DNA of 64,000 nt from Gracilimonas halophila (GTDB lineage Bacteria > Bacteroidota > Rhodothermia > Balneolales > Balneolaceae), in the NCBI RefSeq assembly GCF_042684365.1, contig NZ_JBHULI010000024.1, positions 923,832-987,831 of the forward strand, given 5' to 3'. This document shows positions 52,256-61,051 of this stretch, piece by piece (within the stretch, counting starts at the first letter, position 1; each line of letters begins with the position of its first letter). Below the pieces are notes generated by a model. That model was not told where the DNA came from. It made no database searches and was given only the letters and a program-made list of their open reading frames with translations. The position numbers and the translations under genes are program-made.

Positions 52256-52912
52256 TCAGTTTGGTATGGATACATTGAGCTCAATAGAACCGCTGTAGCT
52301 GTCGATGGGTTGATCAACAGCAACATCCTCTCTGCCACCAATCACCGCATGCACAACATTAGTGCCCTCAGGTATCGATAGATCACTATTTTCATAAACT
52401 ACTTCATCGCCCGGAGTGCTTGATACCAAAGTCCAGTACTGTTGTTGACCGCCAACTATTGATCCCGGATCACCGGAAAACGTACCATCAGTTGGGGCTC
52501 CATCGGTAACAAAAACCGTCGCACCATCGGATGTAAAACTCCAATCCGTGTCCAGAACCTCACTTTCATCACTGTTTTTAAGCTGGTCTGGAAACGAGAT
52601 CTGAACGTTGGTCACCTCATTACTTCCGGCGTCAATTTTGAAGATACCGCGCTCTTCCCCGCCGGTGGCCGGACCCATTAGTTCTACGGAATTTAGGTCG
52701 CCCACATAACCCGACTCGGGTTCAATATATGTAAGGCTTCCTGCTACTACATTGCCAAAATTAAGATTCGTTATTCCGGTCACGCTTATTGCATCCACTA
52801 CCTCCGCCTCTGCCGTAATCGTCCCGTCATCAGAGGTTGACTGCCCCATAGCCACAGAGCTAAAGCCCGCGAGCATCGTTACAGCAAAAAGCAGTGTTGG
52901 CATCTTTTTCAT
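52256..52912 (-). CDS. DUF4402 fibre subunit 7
   Basis: A 218-residue subunit with signal peptide MKKMPTLLFAVTMLAGFSS...GQ, mature start STSDDGTITAEAEV, LNFGNVVAGS, GGEERGIFKIDAGS and the last strand SYSGSIELNVSIPN. It is more diverged than its neighbours after residue 120 (SFTSDGATVFVTDG). The mature start is identical to that of subunit 8 in its first eight residues, linking the two composition groups. Confidence 0.85.
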   Translation of the reverse strand: MKKMPTLLFAVTMLAGFSSVAMGQSTSDDGTITAEAEVVDAISVTGITNLNFGNVVAGSLTYIEPESGYVGDLNSVELMGPATGGEERGIFKIDAGSNEVTNVQISFPDQLKNSDESEVLDTDWSFTSDGATVFVTDGAPTDGTFSGDPGSIVGGQQQYWTLVSSTPGDEVVYENSDLSIPEGTNVVHAVIGGREDVAVDQPIDSYSGSIELNVSIPN

Positions 52913-52985
52913 GATCTTTTTGTAATAAATTTTTAGAAACTAAAGCTGCGATAAACTGCACTTTAATTACTTGAATCGACTTAGC

Positions 52986-53633
52986 TCAGTCGGCTACGGT
53001 TACAGTTAATTTAATAGTACCCAAATAATCAGATCTGATTTCCTGTTCCTCTTCTGCTTCAACTTTTCCACCCACAACTACATATATTTTTGAACTTGAT
53101 GGCATGGATACTGCAGATGTTGTTTCCGCTGTTACCGTACTTGTAATCTCAGTGATAGTCCAGTCTGTTTTATTTACAAGGATGTTTGTTCCAAAGTCAT
53201 CGTTCAGGTTTCCATTAAAATCAGCCTGTTCTGTAACAATAGCGTTTACAGTACCTGCTGATTCACCATCAGATGCTGAATAAAATGGCATGGTAACCAG
53301 ATTGCCAAACATTCCGGAACCCAATTGGGTTGGAAACCTAATCTCTAAGTTAATATTAGGCTCACCACCCATTTGAACATCAAAAAACCCTCTTTGCTCG
53401 CCACCGGTAATACCGGTTGAGACAACATCTCCATTTTCAGCGTCAATAAATTTAGTTGAATTAACTACTACATCACCAAACTCGAGACTACCTTTATCCT
53501 CACCTACTTTCAGATCCTGAACCACATTCGCATTTGCGCTGATGGTTTCATTATCGGTTGACTGCCCCATAGCTACAGAGCTGAAGCCCGCGAGCAATGA
53601 GACGGCAAACAGTAGTATGGGTATCTTTTTCAT
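52986..53633 (-). CDS. DUF4402 fibre subunit 6
   Basis: A subunit of about 215 residues when started at ATG 53633, where MKKIPILLFAVSLLAGFSS aligns with the sibling signal peptides; the frame is open to 53663. The mature part has STDNETISANANVVQDL, LEFGDVVVNSTKFIDAENG, GGEQRGFFDVQMG and the end YLGTIKLTVTVAD. It lies in an AT-rich stretch with about 70-nt spacers on both sides. Confidence 0.85.
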   Translation of the reverse strand: MKKIPILLFAVSLLAGFSSVAMGQSTDNETISANANVVQDLKVGEDKGSLEFGDVVVNSTKFIDAENGDVVSTGITGGEQRGFFDVQMGGEPNINLEIRFPTQLGSGMFGNLVTMPFYSASDGESAGTVNAIVTEQADFNGNLNDDFGTNILVNKTDWTITEITSTVTAETTSAVSMPSSSKIYVVVGGKVEAEEEQEIRSDYLGTIKLTVTVAD

Positions 53634-53698
53634 GGTGTTTATGTTTGCTAAAAAATTAAACATTTGGTATTTGACCTCACTTTACTCCAATCTCATAG

Positions 53699-54334
53699 TT
53701 AGTCGGCTACTGTGGAAGTTACGGTAAAATCACCCTGGTACTGTTCAACAGATTGGTCGGAAGCTGCTGTAACTGTGCCACCAATAATTACCGTGAGGCT
53801 GCCGCTCGCAGGCATAGGAAAATCATCAATAGCATGCTTATCATAATCTGGTGAAATTTTATAACCCCAATCAAAGCTACCACCATCTTGTAATTGGGTC
53901 AAACCGGCATCAACAGCACCCGTGTAATTTTCATCTCCATCTACAAGAATAGCTTCGGCACCTTGGCCTCCTGCATAGCCACCCGAGAAAATGAAAGGCA
54001 AGGTATTATTCGCATCCGATTGGCCTGTTAAATCATCTGGAAACTCAATTTCAATTTTGATGTTTGCGTTGGCAGTTTCAATATCCACGGCTCCGAACGT
54101 TTCATTGCCGGTTACGCCGTTGGTTGTAGAAACCGATTGGTTAGCGGCATCCATTGTTTTTGAAGTGCCTACCAAAATGTCGCCAAAATCTAAGTTGCTT
54201 GTACTTGTGACAGTAATATTGTCTATTACATTGGCGTTTGCGGTGATCGTTGCGTCATCTGACTGCGCCATAGCCACGGAGTTAAAGCCCACGAGCAATG
54301 TAGAAGCAAAGAGTAGTGTTTTTAACTTGTTCAT
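53699..54334 (-). CDS. DUF4402 fibre subunit 5
   Basis: A 211-residue subunit with signal MNKLKTLLFASTLLVGFNS and mature start SDDATITANANVIDNI. LDFGDILVGTSKTMDAAN follows. The usual G-x-RG-F block reads GNETFGAVDIET, so the RG is lost. The end is QYQGDFTVTSTVAD. It is otherwise of standard length for the array. Confidence 0.84.
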   Translation of the reverse strand: MNKLKTLLFASTLLVGFNSVAMAQSDDATITANANVIDNITVTSTSNLDFGDILVGTSKTMDAANQSVSTTNGVTGNETFGAVDIETANANIKIEIEFPDDLTGQSDANNTLPFIFSGGYAGGQGAEAILVDGDENYTGAVDAGLTQLQDGGSFDWGYKISPDYDKHAIDDFPMPASGSLTVIIGGTVTAASDQSVEQYQGDFTVTSTVAD

Positions 54335-54360
54335 GATCTATTTTTAATAATTTTTAGAAC

Positions 54361-54389
54361 CCAAAGCATGGCAAAACACCCCGCTTTGG
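54361..54389. repeat. Intergenic stem-loop, subunits 4/5
   Basis: CCAAAGC (54361-54367) pairs with GCTTTGG (54383-54389). It is a diverged relative of the hairpins at 55111 and 55800 and takes the same place between two subunit genes. Confidence 0.65.
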
Positions 54390-54426
54390 TTTATCGGTTA
54401 AATATCAATACATGGCAACGCCATCA

Positions 54427-55083
54427 TTAGTTTTCATCAACAGTGGCTGTGATCGTAATATCACCTGAGTACGTTCCAAGCACTTGATTTGCACCTGCAC
54501 TCACTTCTCCACCCAATACAAGAAATACTCTGTCACCTGCTGGCATTGGAAAAGAAGAAATCGTAGACCAAGTATTAGAAGATTTACTGAATGCAGTAGT
54601 AGACATACTTTCATATGCATTCACTAACCCACTCCCAGTAGGTAGTTCAGCCGTTACCAAACCATTCAGGCCGCCGGTTGTACTTTCACCGTCAATGCCA
54701 TTGGCATCAAAACTTATTGGTAATGTATTGCTGCTACCATCAGATAAATCTTCCGGAACCTGTACAGATAAAGTAATATTGGTTCCGCTTACCATATCTA
54801 TACTGACAAAACCACGCGTTTCACCGTCGGTGATACCGTCTTCAGATCCAGAAGTACCGGATGCCGTGGCATCTACTTGTTGGTTTGCCGGAAGAATTAT
54901 TTTAGCTGAATTCTGTAGTATGTTGCCGAAATCCAAATCTTGATTCAGATCACCTACAACCATAGCCTGAACCACATTGGCATTGGCGTTGATGGTTGCA
55001 TTATCAGTTGACTGCGCCATTGAAACGGAGCTAAAGCCCACGAGCAATGAACTGGCAAACAGTAGTGTTTTTAACTTTTTCAT
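54427..55083 (-). CDS. DUF4402 fibre subunit 4
   Basis: A 218-residue subunit. The signal peptide (MKKLKTLLFASSLLVGFSS) is the same as in subunit 2 except for one later residue. The mature start is STDNATINANANVVQ, then LDFGNILQNSAKIILP, DGETRGFVSIDM and TYSGDITITATVDEN. It has the same extended loop (TASGTSGSEDGITDG) as subunit 2. A hairpin-bearing spacer separates it from subunit 3. Confidence 0.86.
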   Translation of the reverse strand: MKKLKTLLFASSLLVGFSSVSMAQSTDNATINANANVVQAMVVGDLNQDLDFGNILQNSAKIILPANQQVDATASGTSGSEDGITDGETRGFVSIDMVSGTNITLSVQVPEDLSDGSSNTLPISFDANGIDGESTTGGLNGLVTAELPTGSGLVNAYESMSTTAFSKSSNTWSTISSFPMPAGDRVFLVLGGEVSAGANQVLGTYSGDITITATVDEN

Positions 55084-55110
55084 ATATACTTCTCAATTCA
55101 TTATATATAA

Positions 55111-55138
55111 TCAAAGCAGGGCAAACACCCCGCTTTGA
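55111..55138. repeat. Intergenic stem-loop, subunits 3/4
   Basis: TCAAAGC-GGG arms (55111-55121) pair with CCCCGCTTTGA (55128-55138), one mismatch. The whole spacer is identical to the next one upstream (hairpin at 55800-55827). Confidence 0.8.
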
Positions 55139-55157
55139 TTGTTTGTTTTGTCTTTGT

Positions 55158-55772
55158 TTAGTCAGCTACAGTGGCTGTGAGGGTAATATCACCTGTGTAA
55201 CTCCCCACTTCCTGATCAGATGTAGCAGTTACCTGTCCACCCAGCGCAAGGTATACTAACCCGCCGGAAGGCATTGCAAATTCGCTATCCAGGACCCAGA
55301 CACCAGTTGTTAAAGTAAAATCGGAACCGGTTGCACCAGTAATGGCAGTAACTGATGCATTACCCACAGGCTTGGTCTCCGTAACCAGACCATTCAGATC
55401 AGTTCCAGCGTCACCGTTATCTGAGAAATCAATCGACAACGTATTGCTACTGCCATCTTCTAAATTTAAAGGGACATCCAGCGTTAAATCAACATTGGTA
55501 CCGGATATAATTTCGATGCTGAAATAACCTCTGGTTTCTCCGCCTGTAACTCCATTAGCAGTGACAGTTCCATCCGTAGCATCAATAAATTTGGCTGAGT
55601 TGACCAGTATGTTGTTGAATTCCAGATCTTCAAATTCATTCCCGACAACCATGTCCTGAACCACATTGGCATTGGCGCTGATGGTTGCGTTATCAGTTGA
55701 CTGTGCCATCGTCACGGAGCTAAAGCCCACGAGCAATGTTACAGCAAACAGTAGTATTGTTAACTTTTTCAT
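55158..55772 (-). CDS. DUF4402 fibre subunit 3
   Basis: A 204-residue subunit and a recent duplicate of subunit 2: residues from SVTMAQSTDN to FIDATDG are identical, as are the last ten residues (YTGDITLTATVAD end) and the downstream spacer. It lacks the extra ASATGTGAAAD loop and differs in the middle (DFSDNGDAG). The block GGETRGYFSIEI is present. This mosaic pattern suggests duplication followed by gene conversion or diversifying change in exposed loops. Confidence 0.87.
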   Translation of the reverse strand: MKKLTILLFAVTLLVGFSSVTMAQSTDNATISANANVVQDMVVGNEFEDLEFNNILVNSAKFIDATDGTVTANGVTGGETRGYFSIEIISGTNVDLTLDVPLNLEDGSSNTLSIDFSDNGDAGTDLNGLVTETKPVGNASVTAITGATGSDFTLTTGVWVLDSEFAMPSGGLVYLALGGQVTATSDQEVGSYTGDITLTATVAD

Positions 55773-55799
55773 ATATACTTCTCAATTCATTATATATAA

Positions 55800-55827
55800 T
55801 CAAAGCAGGGCAAACACCCCGCTTTGA
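55800..55827. repeat. Intergenic stem-loop, subunits 2/3
   Basis: Same sequence as 55111-55138 (TCAAAGC-GGG with CCCCGCTTTGA), shifted by 689 bp, the period of the tandem duplication. Confidence 0.8.
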
Positions 55828-55846
55828 TTGTTTGTTTTGTCTTTGT

Positions 55847-56494
55847 TTAGTCAGCTACAGTGGCTGTGAGGGTAATATCACCTGTGTAACTCCCCAATGT
55901 CTGAGTAGATGAAGCAGACACTTCTCCACCCAGCGCAAGGTATACTTTACCGCCGGAAGGCATTTCAAATGCGCTATCCAGGTCCCATTCACCAGTTGTT
56001 AAAGTAAAATTGGAACCGGCTCCACCAGTAATGGCAGTAACTGATGCAGTACCCGTGGGCTCAGTTTCCGTAAGCAGTCCATTCAGGTTATCGGTTTCAT
56101 CACCAATTCCAGTTTCACCAAAACCTATCTGCAACGTATTGCTACTGCCATCTTCTAAATTTGAAGGGACATCCAGCGTTACATCAACATTGGTACCGGA
56201 TATAATTTCGATGCTGAAATAACCTCTGGTTTCTCCGTCTGTAATTCCATCAGCTGCTGCGCCTGTACCCGTTGCTGAGGCATCTACAGATCCATCCGTA
56301 GCATCAATAAATTTGGCTGAGTTGACCAGTATGTTGTTGAATTCCAGATCTTCAAATTCATTCCCGACAACCATGTCCTGAACCACATTGGCATTGGCGC
56401 TGATGGTTGCGTTATCAGTTGACTGTGCCATCGTCACGGAGCTAAAGCCCACGAGCAATGAACTGGCAAACAGTAGTGTTTTTAACTTTTTCAT
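55847..56494 (-). CDS. DUF4402 fibre subunit 2
   Basis: A 215-residue subunit with signal MKKLKTLLFASSLLVGFSS, mature start STDNATISANANVVQDMVV, LEFNNILVNSAKFIDATDG, then the loop ASATGTGAAADGITDG, GETRGYFSIEI and the last strand SYTGDITLTATVAD. It pairs with subunit 3 as tandem copies. A spacer of about 146 nt without a clear hairpin separates it from subunit 1. Confidence 0.87.
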   Translation of the reverse strand: MKKLKTLLFASSLLVGFSSVTMAQSTDNATISANANVVQDMVVGNEFEDLEFNNILVNSAKFIDATDGSVDASATGTGAAADGITDGETRGYFSIEIISGTNVDVTLDVPSNLEDGSSNTLQIGFGETGIGDETDNLNGLLTETEPTGTASVTAITGGAGSNFTLTTGEWDLDSAFEMPSGGKVYLALGGEVSASSTQTLGSYTGDITLTATVAD

Positions 56495-56640
56495 ATCACT
56501 AAGTATTTATTGGTTTGTGTTGTTTGTGTGTATCACATGCCCACGTTATGTGAGCTCTATTCCGTATATCGGAATTTGTTTTTTGGCATTTTGCCAAACT
56601 GTTTAAATTGGTTTCTGTTTTTTTACTTCTCATTACCTTT

Positions 56641-57414
56641 TTAATCCGGTACGCTAACTTCAAGCTCTATATCCCCCGTATACATACCGGGGCTTGTGTC
56701 TGCTTCAGCCACAACTTCTCCGCCAATTACAAAGTACACCTTCCCTGATGCCGGCATTTCAAACGGCTGGAGAAATGAACTGCTGCCCAGCCTCCACGCC
56801 ATCGAGCCAAAAATTCGTTGAAAATCATCACCGGCCCCGCCATCAATCGGGGTTAAAGTGTTCGTTCCTGATGGCTGTGTTTCTGTAATTAATCCATTTA
56901 AGGTGTTGTTAAGGCCATTTACAGGTGTACTTCCATCTTCAGTAAATACAATGAATAACCCTTCTGCTTGACTCAAATTAATACTACCCGGAATTCTAAC
57001 CTCTACATTTAATTCGGTTCCCGGATCAGCGGTTATATCAAACCAGCCCCGCTCCTCACCTCCTGTTATGCCATTAACCTCTCCCCCTTCGAAAGTATCA
57101 GATAGATTCGTTTCGGCAGCTAAAGCAGTTACACTGCCGTCAACAGCCTGTACGCGTTTAGCTGAATTGATGAGGATATTGCCGAAATTCAGATCGTTAG
57201 TCTGCTCACCCACCTTCAGAGTTCCCAACACTCTCGCATTGGCTGTAATGGTCTCATTATCGGTAGATTGAGCGGAAACAACCGGGGCAAAACCTAACAG
57301 CCCGAAAATGAGAATAAACAGTCGTGTACATTGGTCTTTCATTAGAGGTCTTGTGATCCCGCTGCCATCAAATGAGGCGTTCCGGTATGTTGTACGTAGA
57401 TTCGTCTTAATCAT
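56641..57414 (-). CDS. DUF4402 fibre subunit 1
   Basis: The first standard subunit, 257 residues from ATG 57414, which overlaps the preceding stop as ATGATTAA; ATG 57342 (MKDQCTRLFILIFGLLGF) would give a tidy signal peptide, so the n-region may simply be long. The mature part has STDNETITANARVLG, LNFGNILINSAKRVQAVDG, GGEERGWFDITAD and the end MYTGDIELEVSVPD. It is larger than its siblings because of its longer leader. Confidence 0.83.
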   Translation of the reverse strand: MIKTNLRTTYRNASFDGSGITRPLMKDQCTRLFILIFGLLGFAPVVSAQSTDNETITANARVLGTLKVGEQTNDLNFGNILINSAKRVQAVDGSVTALAAETNLSDTFEGGEVNGITGGEERGWFDITADPGTELNVEVRIPGSINLSQAEGLFIVFTEDGSTPVNGLNNTLNGLITETQPSGTNTLTPIDGGAGDDFQRIFGSMAWRLGSSSFLQPFEMPASGKVYFVIGGEVVAEADTSPGMYTGDIELEVSVPD

Positions 57415-58168
57415 TTTCACCTCTATCGAATAAAAAAACATCATCATACTCGGCGTGCACCGTAATATCTGCCAGGAAACGCCCCGGATGCTGTTTGCCA
57501 TCGGGCTTTATTACCGGCTTTATATAAATGGTGGCACTGCCTCTTGTATCCGAAATATTCCGCCCACCGGCAGGCGCACTGTAATGTGTATCAGAAACTT
57601 CTTTCAACGCTCTGCCCTGTACGCTTTTTTGTGATCCCCACTCCGCATTGTGCGGGGTGTTTACTGAGCTTTCCGTTCTGCCATAGCTACTTAGCTGGAC
57701 TGTAAATTCTTTCATATTTGATACCTTTTCCGCCCGGCTCCAACCATTGCCGCTGAAGGCTTCTTCTCCCTCCAGCCACGCTGCCTGAAGGTCAAAGTTC
57801 AAATCGCTGCCTCGTCGGTTCAGCTCATCACTTTTCATTGATTGTTCGGTCTCCAGCATAACGCGCACCCTCTGCCCGGCCCTTCCGGTTACTTTCACAA
57901 TGGCCACACCAAACTCATTCAGCTCAACCGGCTGTGTACCCTGGGAGGTCAATGGCCTGTGTAGGGTGTGGCGGTTAACCTCAACATGCTGCACCACCTC
58001 CACGCGCAGATCGTCTGCCTGAACCTGCTTGCCTTTATCAGAACCGGCAAAAGACCATACTCCGGCTATAAAAACCATGGGAGTCAAAATCCGCAGCCAG
58101 CTAAACCGGCTCGAGATAGATCTGGCCGTCATAACAGCTCTATAAATATGTGACAGCAACGAATCCAT
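57407..58168 (-). CDS. Divergent secreted protein, first gene of fibre operon
   Basis: A 253-residue protein with a hydrophobic segment at about residues 25-42 (LRILTPMVFIAGVWSFAG) as signal or anchor. I do not recognise the family, but the closing HPGRFLADITVHAEYDD resembles the last strand of the DUF4402 proteins, and GRAGQRVRVMLETEQSM may match their GTNV-type core strand. It may therefore be a diverged subunit, perhaps the tip or base. It overlaps subunit 1 by 8 nt and is first after the putative promoter region. Confidence 0.6.
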   Translation of the reverse strand: MDSLLSHIYRAVMTARSISSRFSWLRILTPMVFIAGVWSFAGSDKGKQVQADDLRVEVVQHVEVNRHTLHRPLTSQGTQPVELNEFGVAIVKVTGRAGQRVRVMLETEQSMKSDELNRRGSDLNFDLQAAWLEGEEAFSGNGWSRAEKVSNMKEFTVQLSSYGRTESSVNTPHNAEWGSQKSVQGRALKEVSDTHYSAPAGGRNISDTRGSATIYIKPVIKPDGKQHPGRFLADITVHAEYDDVFLFDRGEND

Positions 58169-58644
58169 GCAGTACCGTTAATTAATTGTGAATGTTTTGT
58201 AGTAGTGTTTGCAAATAGTCTATATTTACAGCACGGAAGGAATCGCCTTTCATTGACCCTGCCTTCTTCATTCTACATCCACAATCTATCCCATCTGCAC
58301 GCCCTGTAAAATAGCAAGAATGGAAAACCACACTGTCAAAAACCGGAAATATGTGAAATTATCTATTTGTAATTTTTTTCTAATTTTGACTGTTTTTTAT
58401 GCCTTTAAATTAGAATGAGGTTTATTTTTCGGTTTTTGATAGATTAAAAAATTCTAACAAAGTGGCCGAAAAAGAAAATCAGCTAAAAATTTTTGCGCAT
58501 GTACTTGACTGTAGATTTGCTTGTAACCAAAGAGCTGGCGGAGCAGAAACATCGGTTTCAGTGTCGAGTGCATAAAATAATCCCTGTCAATGCTGTCAAA
58601 TCCGGTAGGTGCTTACAGGTTGGGGATAGGGTAAACCGCTTCGC
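58169..58644 (-). promoter_or_regulatory. Upstream region of fibre operon with inverted repeats
   Basis: A 476-bp gap without a gene, between the TPR-AraC stop and the fibre operon. It holds a 10-bp inverted pair TCAAAAACCG/CGGTTTTTGA (58336-58345, 58430-58439) enclosing an 8-bp pair TCTAATTT/AAATTAGA (58379-58386, 58407-58414). These are candidate operators for an AraC-type regulator. No convincing promoter hexamers were picked out. Confidence 0.45.
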
Positions 58645-60387
58645 TCAGTGAGCCTTTTCACCGTGATATCTCTCTTTAAACTGATTCGGCGTTAAGCCTG
58701 TTAGTTTTTTAAAATTACGATAGAAAGTCGCTTCAGAACTATATCCACACTCTTCCGCTAATTCCATATTCGTTAGCGAACTATTAGTATCCTTTATCTT
58801 TGAAACAGCCAATGAAATTGCACAGCTATTTATATAATCCTTAAAAGAAAGGCCGGTCTCCTGCTTAACAGCCATAGAGATATACTTCGTATTGGTGTGC
58901 AAGCGTTTGGCAAGATATTCGCGCGATAGATCCGGATTTTTAAATAGCTGCTCTTTCATCATCAGTTCATCTATCTCGGGAAAAAGTTTAGAGACAGAAT
59001 CAGTTTGTCTCTTTCCCTTATCTAGGTGTTCACAGCCTGAGGTTTCAACAACTGATATACCTGCCTGAATATCTTCTTCATCAACCTTTTGGTTCTTGAT
59101 TTTTTGGATCAAATAGTCCGTTCTGGAATCTTGGCCGGGTAGTGGCAAGTACCCTCGAAAAAGATAGCCGGCCCACACTAAAAGTATTAAAGCCCATAAG
59201 AGAACAAGCGTATAATTATTTTTATCTTCGTTTTCAATTTCATTTAATTTTTGCTGTAATGAATCGGCATAGCCCACCTCTAATTTAGTGAGAATATCAA
59301 ATTGTGAAACAATATTGCTATAACGAGTTCTCTCAATTTCAGCATAAAATTCCCGCTTCAATTCGTCATGATATTTTAATTTCTCCTTGTTATCAGGCAA
59401 TTTCAATACTTTTTCCGCAATTGGCCAGAAATACTCAAGTGCTTTTAAAGCCTGTATCTGTTTCATTTCAATAGCTTCGTGGATATCCTGGATTAAAGAA
59501 AGTGCCCTATCGTGTTCATTCAAATAATAGTATGAGTCAATTAAAATATTGTAGGTATTGATTCTTAAATTTATGAACCTGTCAACAGGATTGTAATCAA
59601 GAGATAGCATTGCTTTCTTAACAGCTTCTTGATACCTCTGGTTTACATGTAGATGATTAGCCTGGTGATAAAGTGTCTCAGAAATACGATAAGGGTCATT
59701 TAGCATTAAAAAACCGTCTAAAGCACCATTTAGAAATATAGTAGCACTATCAGGATCCATTCGTTGAATAAATGAACCATAATTCATTTTTCCGAGAGAA
59801 ATATGATAAGCATCGCCTCCCTGGTAAAAATAATTCAGTGCGTCGCGTGTGAACTCAATCGCTTTTGTGGTATCCTGAAGCTGATGAAAAAGAACACCCA
59901 GGTTTAGCGTTGTTTGTCCTATACCAAGTGTATCCTCTCTCGCTTTGGCAATATTCAGCGATTCTAAATAAACATCTATCGCATGTTTATAATAGCCAAG
60001 CAGCTCCAAATTTACGCCCTTGTTGTTATAAATAGCCTCTTTGAGCTCGCTATTTTCTGCATTATTATTTTGGACAGAACCCAAAACCTGATCGTAATAG
60101 TAATTGGAAGCCAAATACATGCCTTTAAAATAGTAACTGTTCCCTAACAAATAGTTCGTCCGATTCTTTATGTTTTCATTAGCAGAGGCTATGATCGTAT
60201 CATAATCATTTTCAAGAATCGTAATAACAGAATCTGCAAATTCAGGCAGCATCTGCCGGAGATTTGAGAGCTCATCAAGCGTAATAATATCTTCTGATGT
60301 CTCATACTTCTCCTCCAAAGACTGTCCAAACGTCTGGACAGACAATAATAGAATACAAACAGAAATCAAATAATAGGATCTCAACAT
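58645..60387 (-). CDS. TPR-membrane-AraC transcriptional regulator
   Basis: A 580-residue regulator of a form common in Bacteroidota: a signal peptide (about 1-21), TPR repeats in the periplasm (about 60-330, for example AIYNNKGVNLELLGYYKHAIDVY as one unit), one transmembrane helix (about residues 388-406, YTLVLLWALILLVWAGYLF) and a cytoplasmic AraC domain (about 490-575: LSREYLAKRLHTNTKYIS and MELAEECGYSSEATFYRNFK). It could sense envelope or fibre state directly and bind DNA. It lies upstream of the fibre operon in the same direction and is a good candidate for its regulator. Confidence 0.88.
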   Translation of the reverse strand: MLRSYYLISVCILLLSVQTFGQSLEEKYETSEDIITLDELSNLRQMLPEFADSVITILENDYDTIIASANENIKNRTNYLLGNSYYFKGMYLASNYYYDQVLGSVQNNNAENSELKEAIYNNKGVNLELLGYYKHAIDVYLESLNIAKAREDTLGIGQTTLNLGVLFHQLQDTTKAIEFTRDALNYFYQGGDAYHISLGKMNYGSFIQRMDPDSATIFLNGALDGFLMLNDPYRISETLYHQANHLHVNQRYQEAVKKAMLSLDYNPVDRFINLRINTYNILIDSYYYLNEHDRALSLIQDIHEAIEMKQIQALKALEYFWPIAEKVLKLPDNKEKLKYHDELKREFYAEIERTRYSNIVSQFDILTKLEVGYADSLQQKLNEIENEDKNNYTLVLLWALILLVWAGYLFRGYLPLPGQDSRTDYLIQKIKNQKVDEEDIQAGISVVETSGCEHLDKGKRQTDSVSKLFPEIDELMMKEQLFKNPDLSREYLAKRLHTNTKYISMAVKQETGLSFKDYINSCAISLAVSKIKDTNSSLTNMELAEECGYSSEATFYRNFKKLTGLTPNQFKERYHGEKAH

Positions 60388-60647
60388 AAATTGTAACTCT
60401 TATTCGTTTAGTTAAGAACTTATTTGATGTGTTTACATATAAAAACTATCAACAGAATTGTATACTTTTCAATTTTTACTCCACATATCTGTATTAAACC
60501 ATCGTCTAGCACGCCCACAGTGCTTAAACAATAGATAACACTCTTTAGACAACATTCCTAATTTTTAGACATTCTTAATTACCTATGAATTACACATTGT
60601 AACTTTAGTCTAAATATTTGTTGTATCCAATCAAACCCTAGTATTCA
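60388..60647. other. Gap upstream of the TPR-AraC gene
   Basis: 260 bp, AT-rich, without a coding frame. Several TTTAGACA-like words occur around 60545-60575 (CTTTAGACA, TTTTTAGACA), possibly regulatory half-sites; no firm promoter was identified. Confidence 0.3.
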
Positions 60648-60675
60648 AATAAAGATCCTTGAACGGGGCTTTATT
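60648..60675 (-). terminator. Terminator after the two-component remnant
   Basis: AATAAAG (60648-60654) pairs with CTTTATT (60669-60675), with partly paired CC/GG inside. It lies at the end of the frameshifted response regulator gene; the plus side also has a T-run, so it may work in both directions. Confidence 0.5.
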
Positions 60676-60677
60676 TT

Positions 60678-61051
60678 TTATAGATACTTGCGTAATAATT
60701 CTATAAGCTCATTAATATTGAAAGTTTTTCTATGAAACCAGTAACTCCACCCTGTAAGCATTTGTCCTTGGTTTCCTTATCGGTTCTGGCACTGAATATA
60801 TAGAAAGGCGTGTCCTCAAAGCCCGGTAATTTTCTTATCTCTGAAAATAGAACCAAACCACTCATTCCCGGCATCAGGTAATCAGAAAGAATGAGGCTGA
60901 ATATATTTTCTTCTTCTACTATTGATTTCAGGGCAGCGTTAGCATCTTCCGTAATTTCTGCTTCTATTCCGTAGAGTTCAAAAATATCCTGCAGTGTTTC
61001 TCTCAATTCCGGATCATCTTCAACCAAAAGTATTTTATTGTTAATCATCAT
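60678..61051 (-). pseudogene. Receiver-only response regulator, frameshifted at C-terminus
   Basis: The frame from 61051 encodes a receiver domain (ILLVEDDPELRETLQ, phospho-acceptor Asp in LSDYLMPGMSG) but goes off at the conserved Lys-Pro: it reads EKLSILMSL and stops at 60701. One base further on, the other frame reads EKPFNINELIELLRKYL and stops at 60678, the expected receiver end. A single lost base near 60724 explains this. It is either a real frameshift or a sequence error. It lies directly after the kinase remnant. Confidence 0.8.

Noticed and set aside
50051..57414. Regular repeats that might suggest a CRISPR array or a minisatellite
   Set aside because: The period is that of whole genes with signal peptides and intact frames; there are no short direct repeats with unique spacers.
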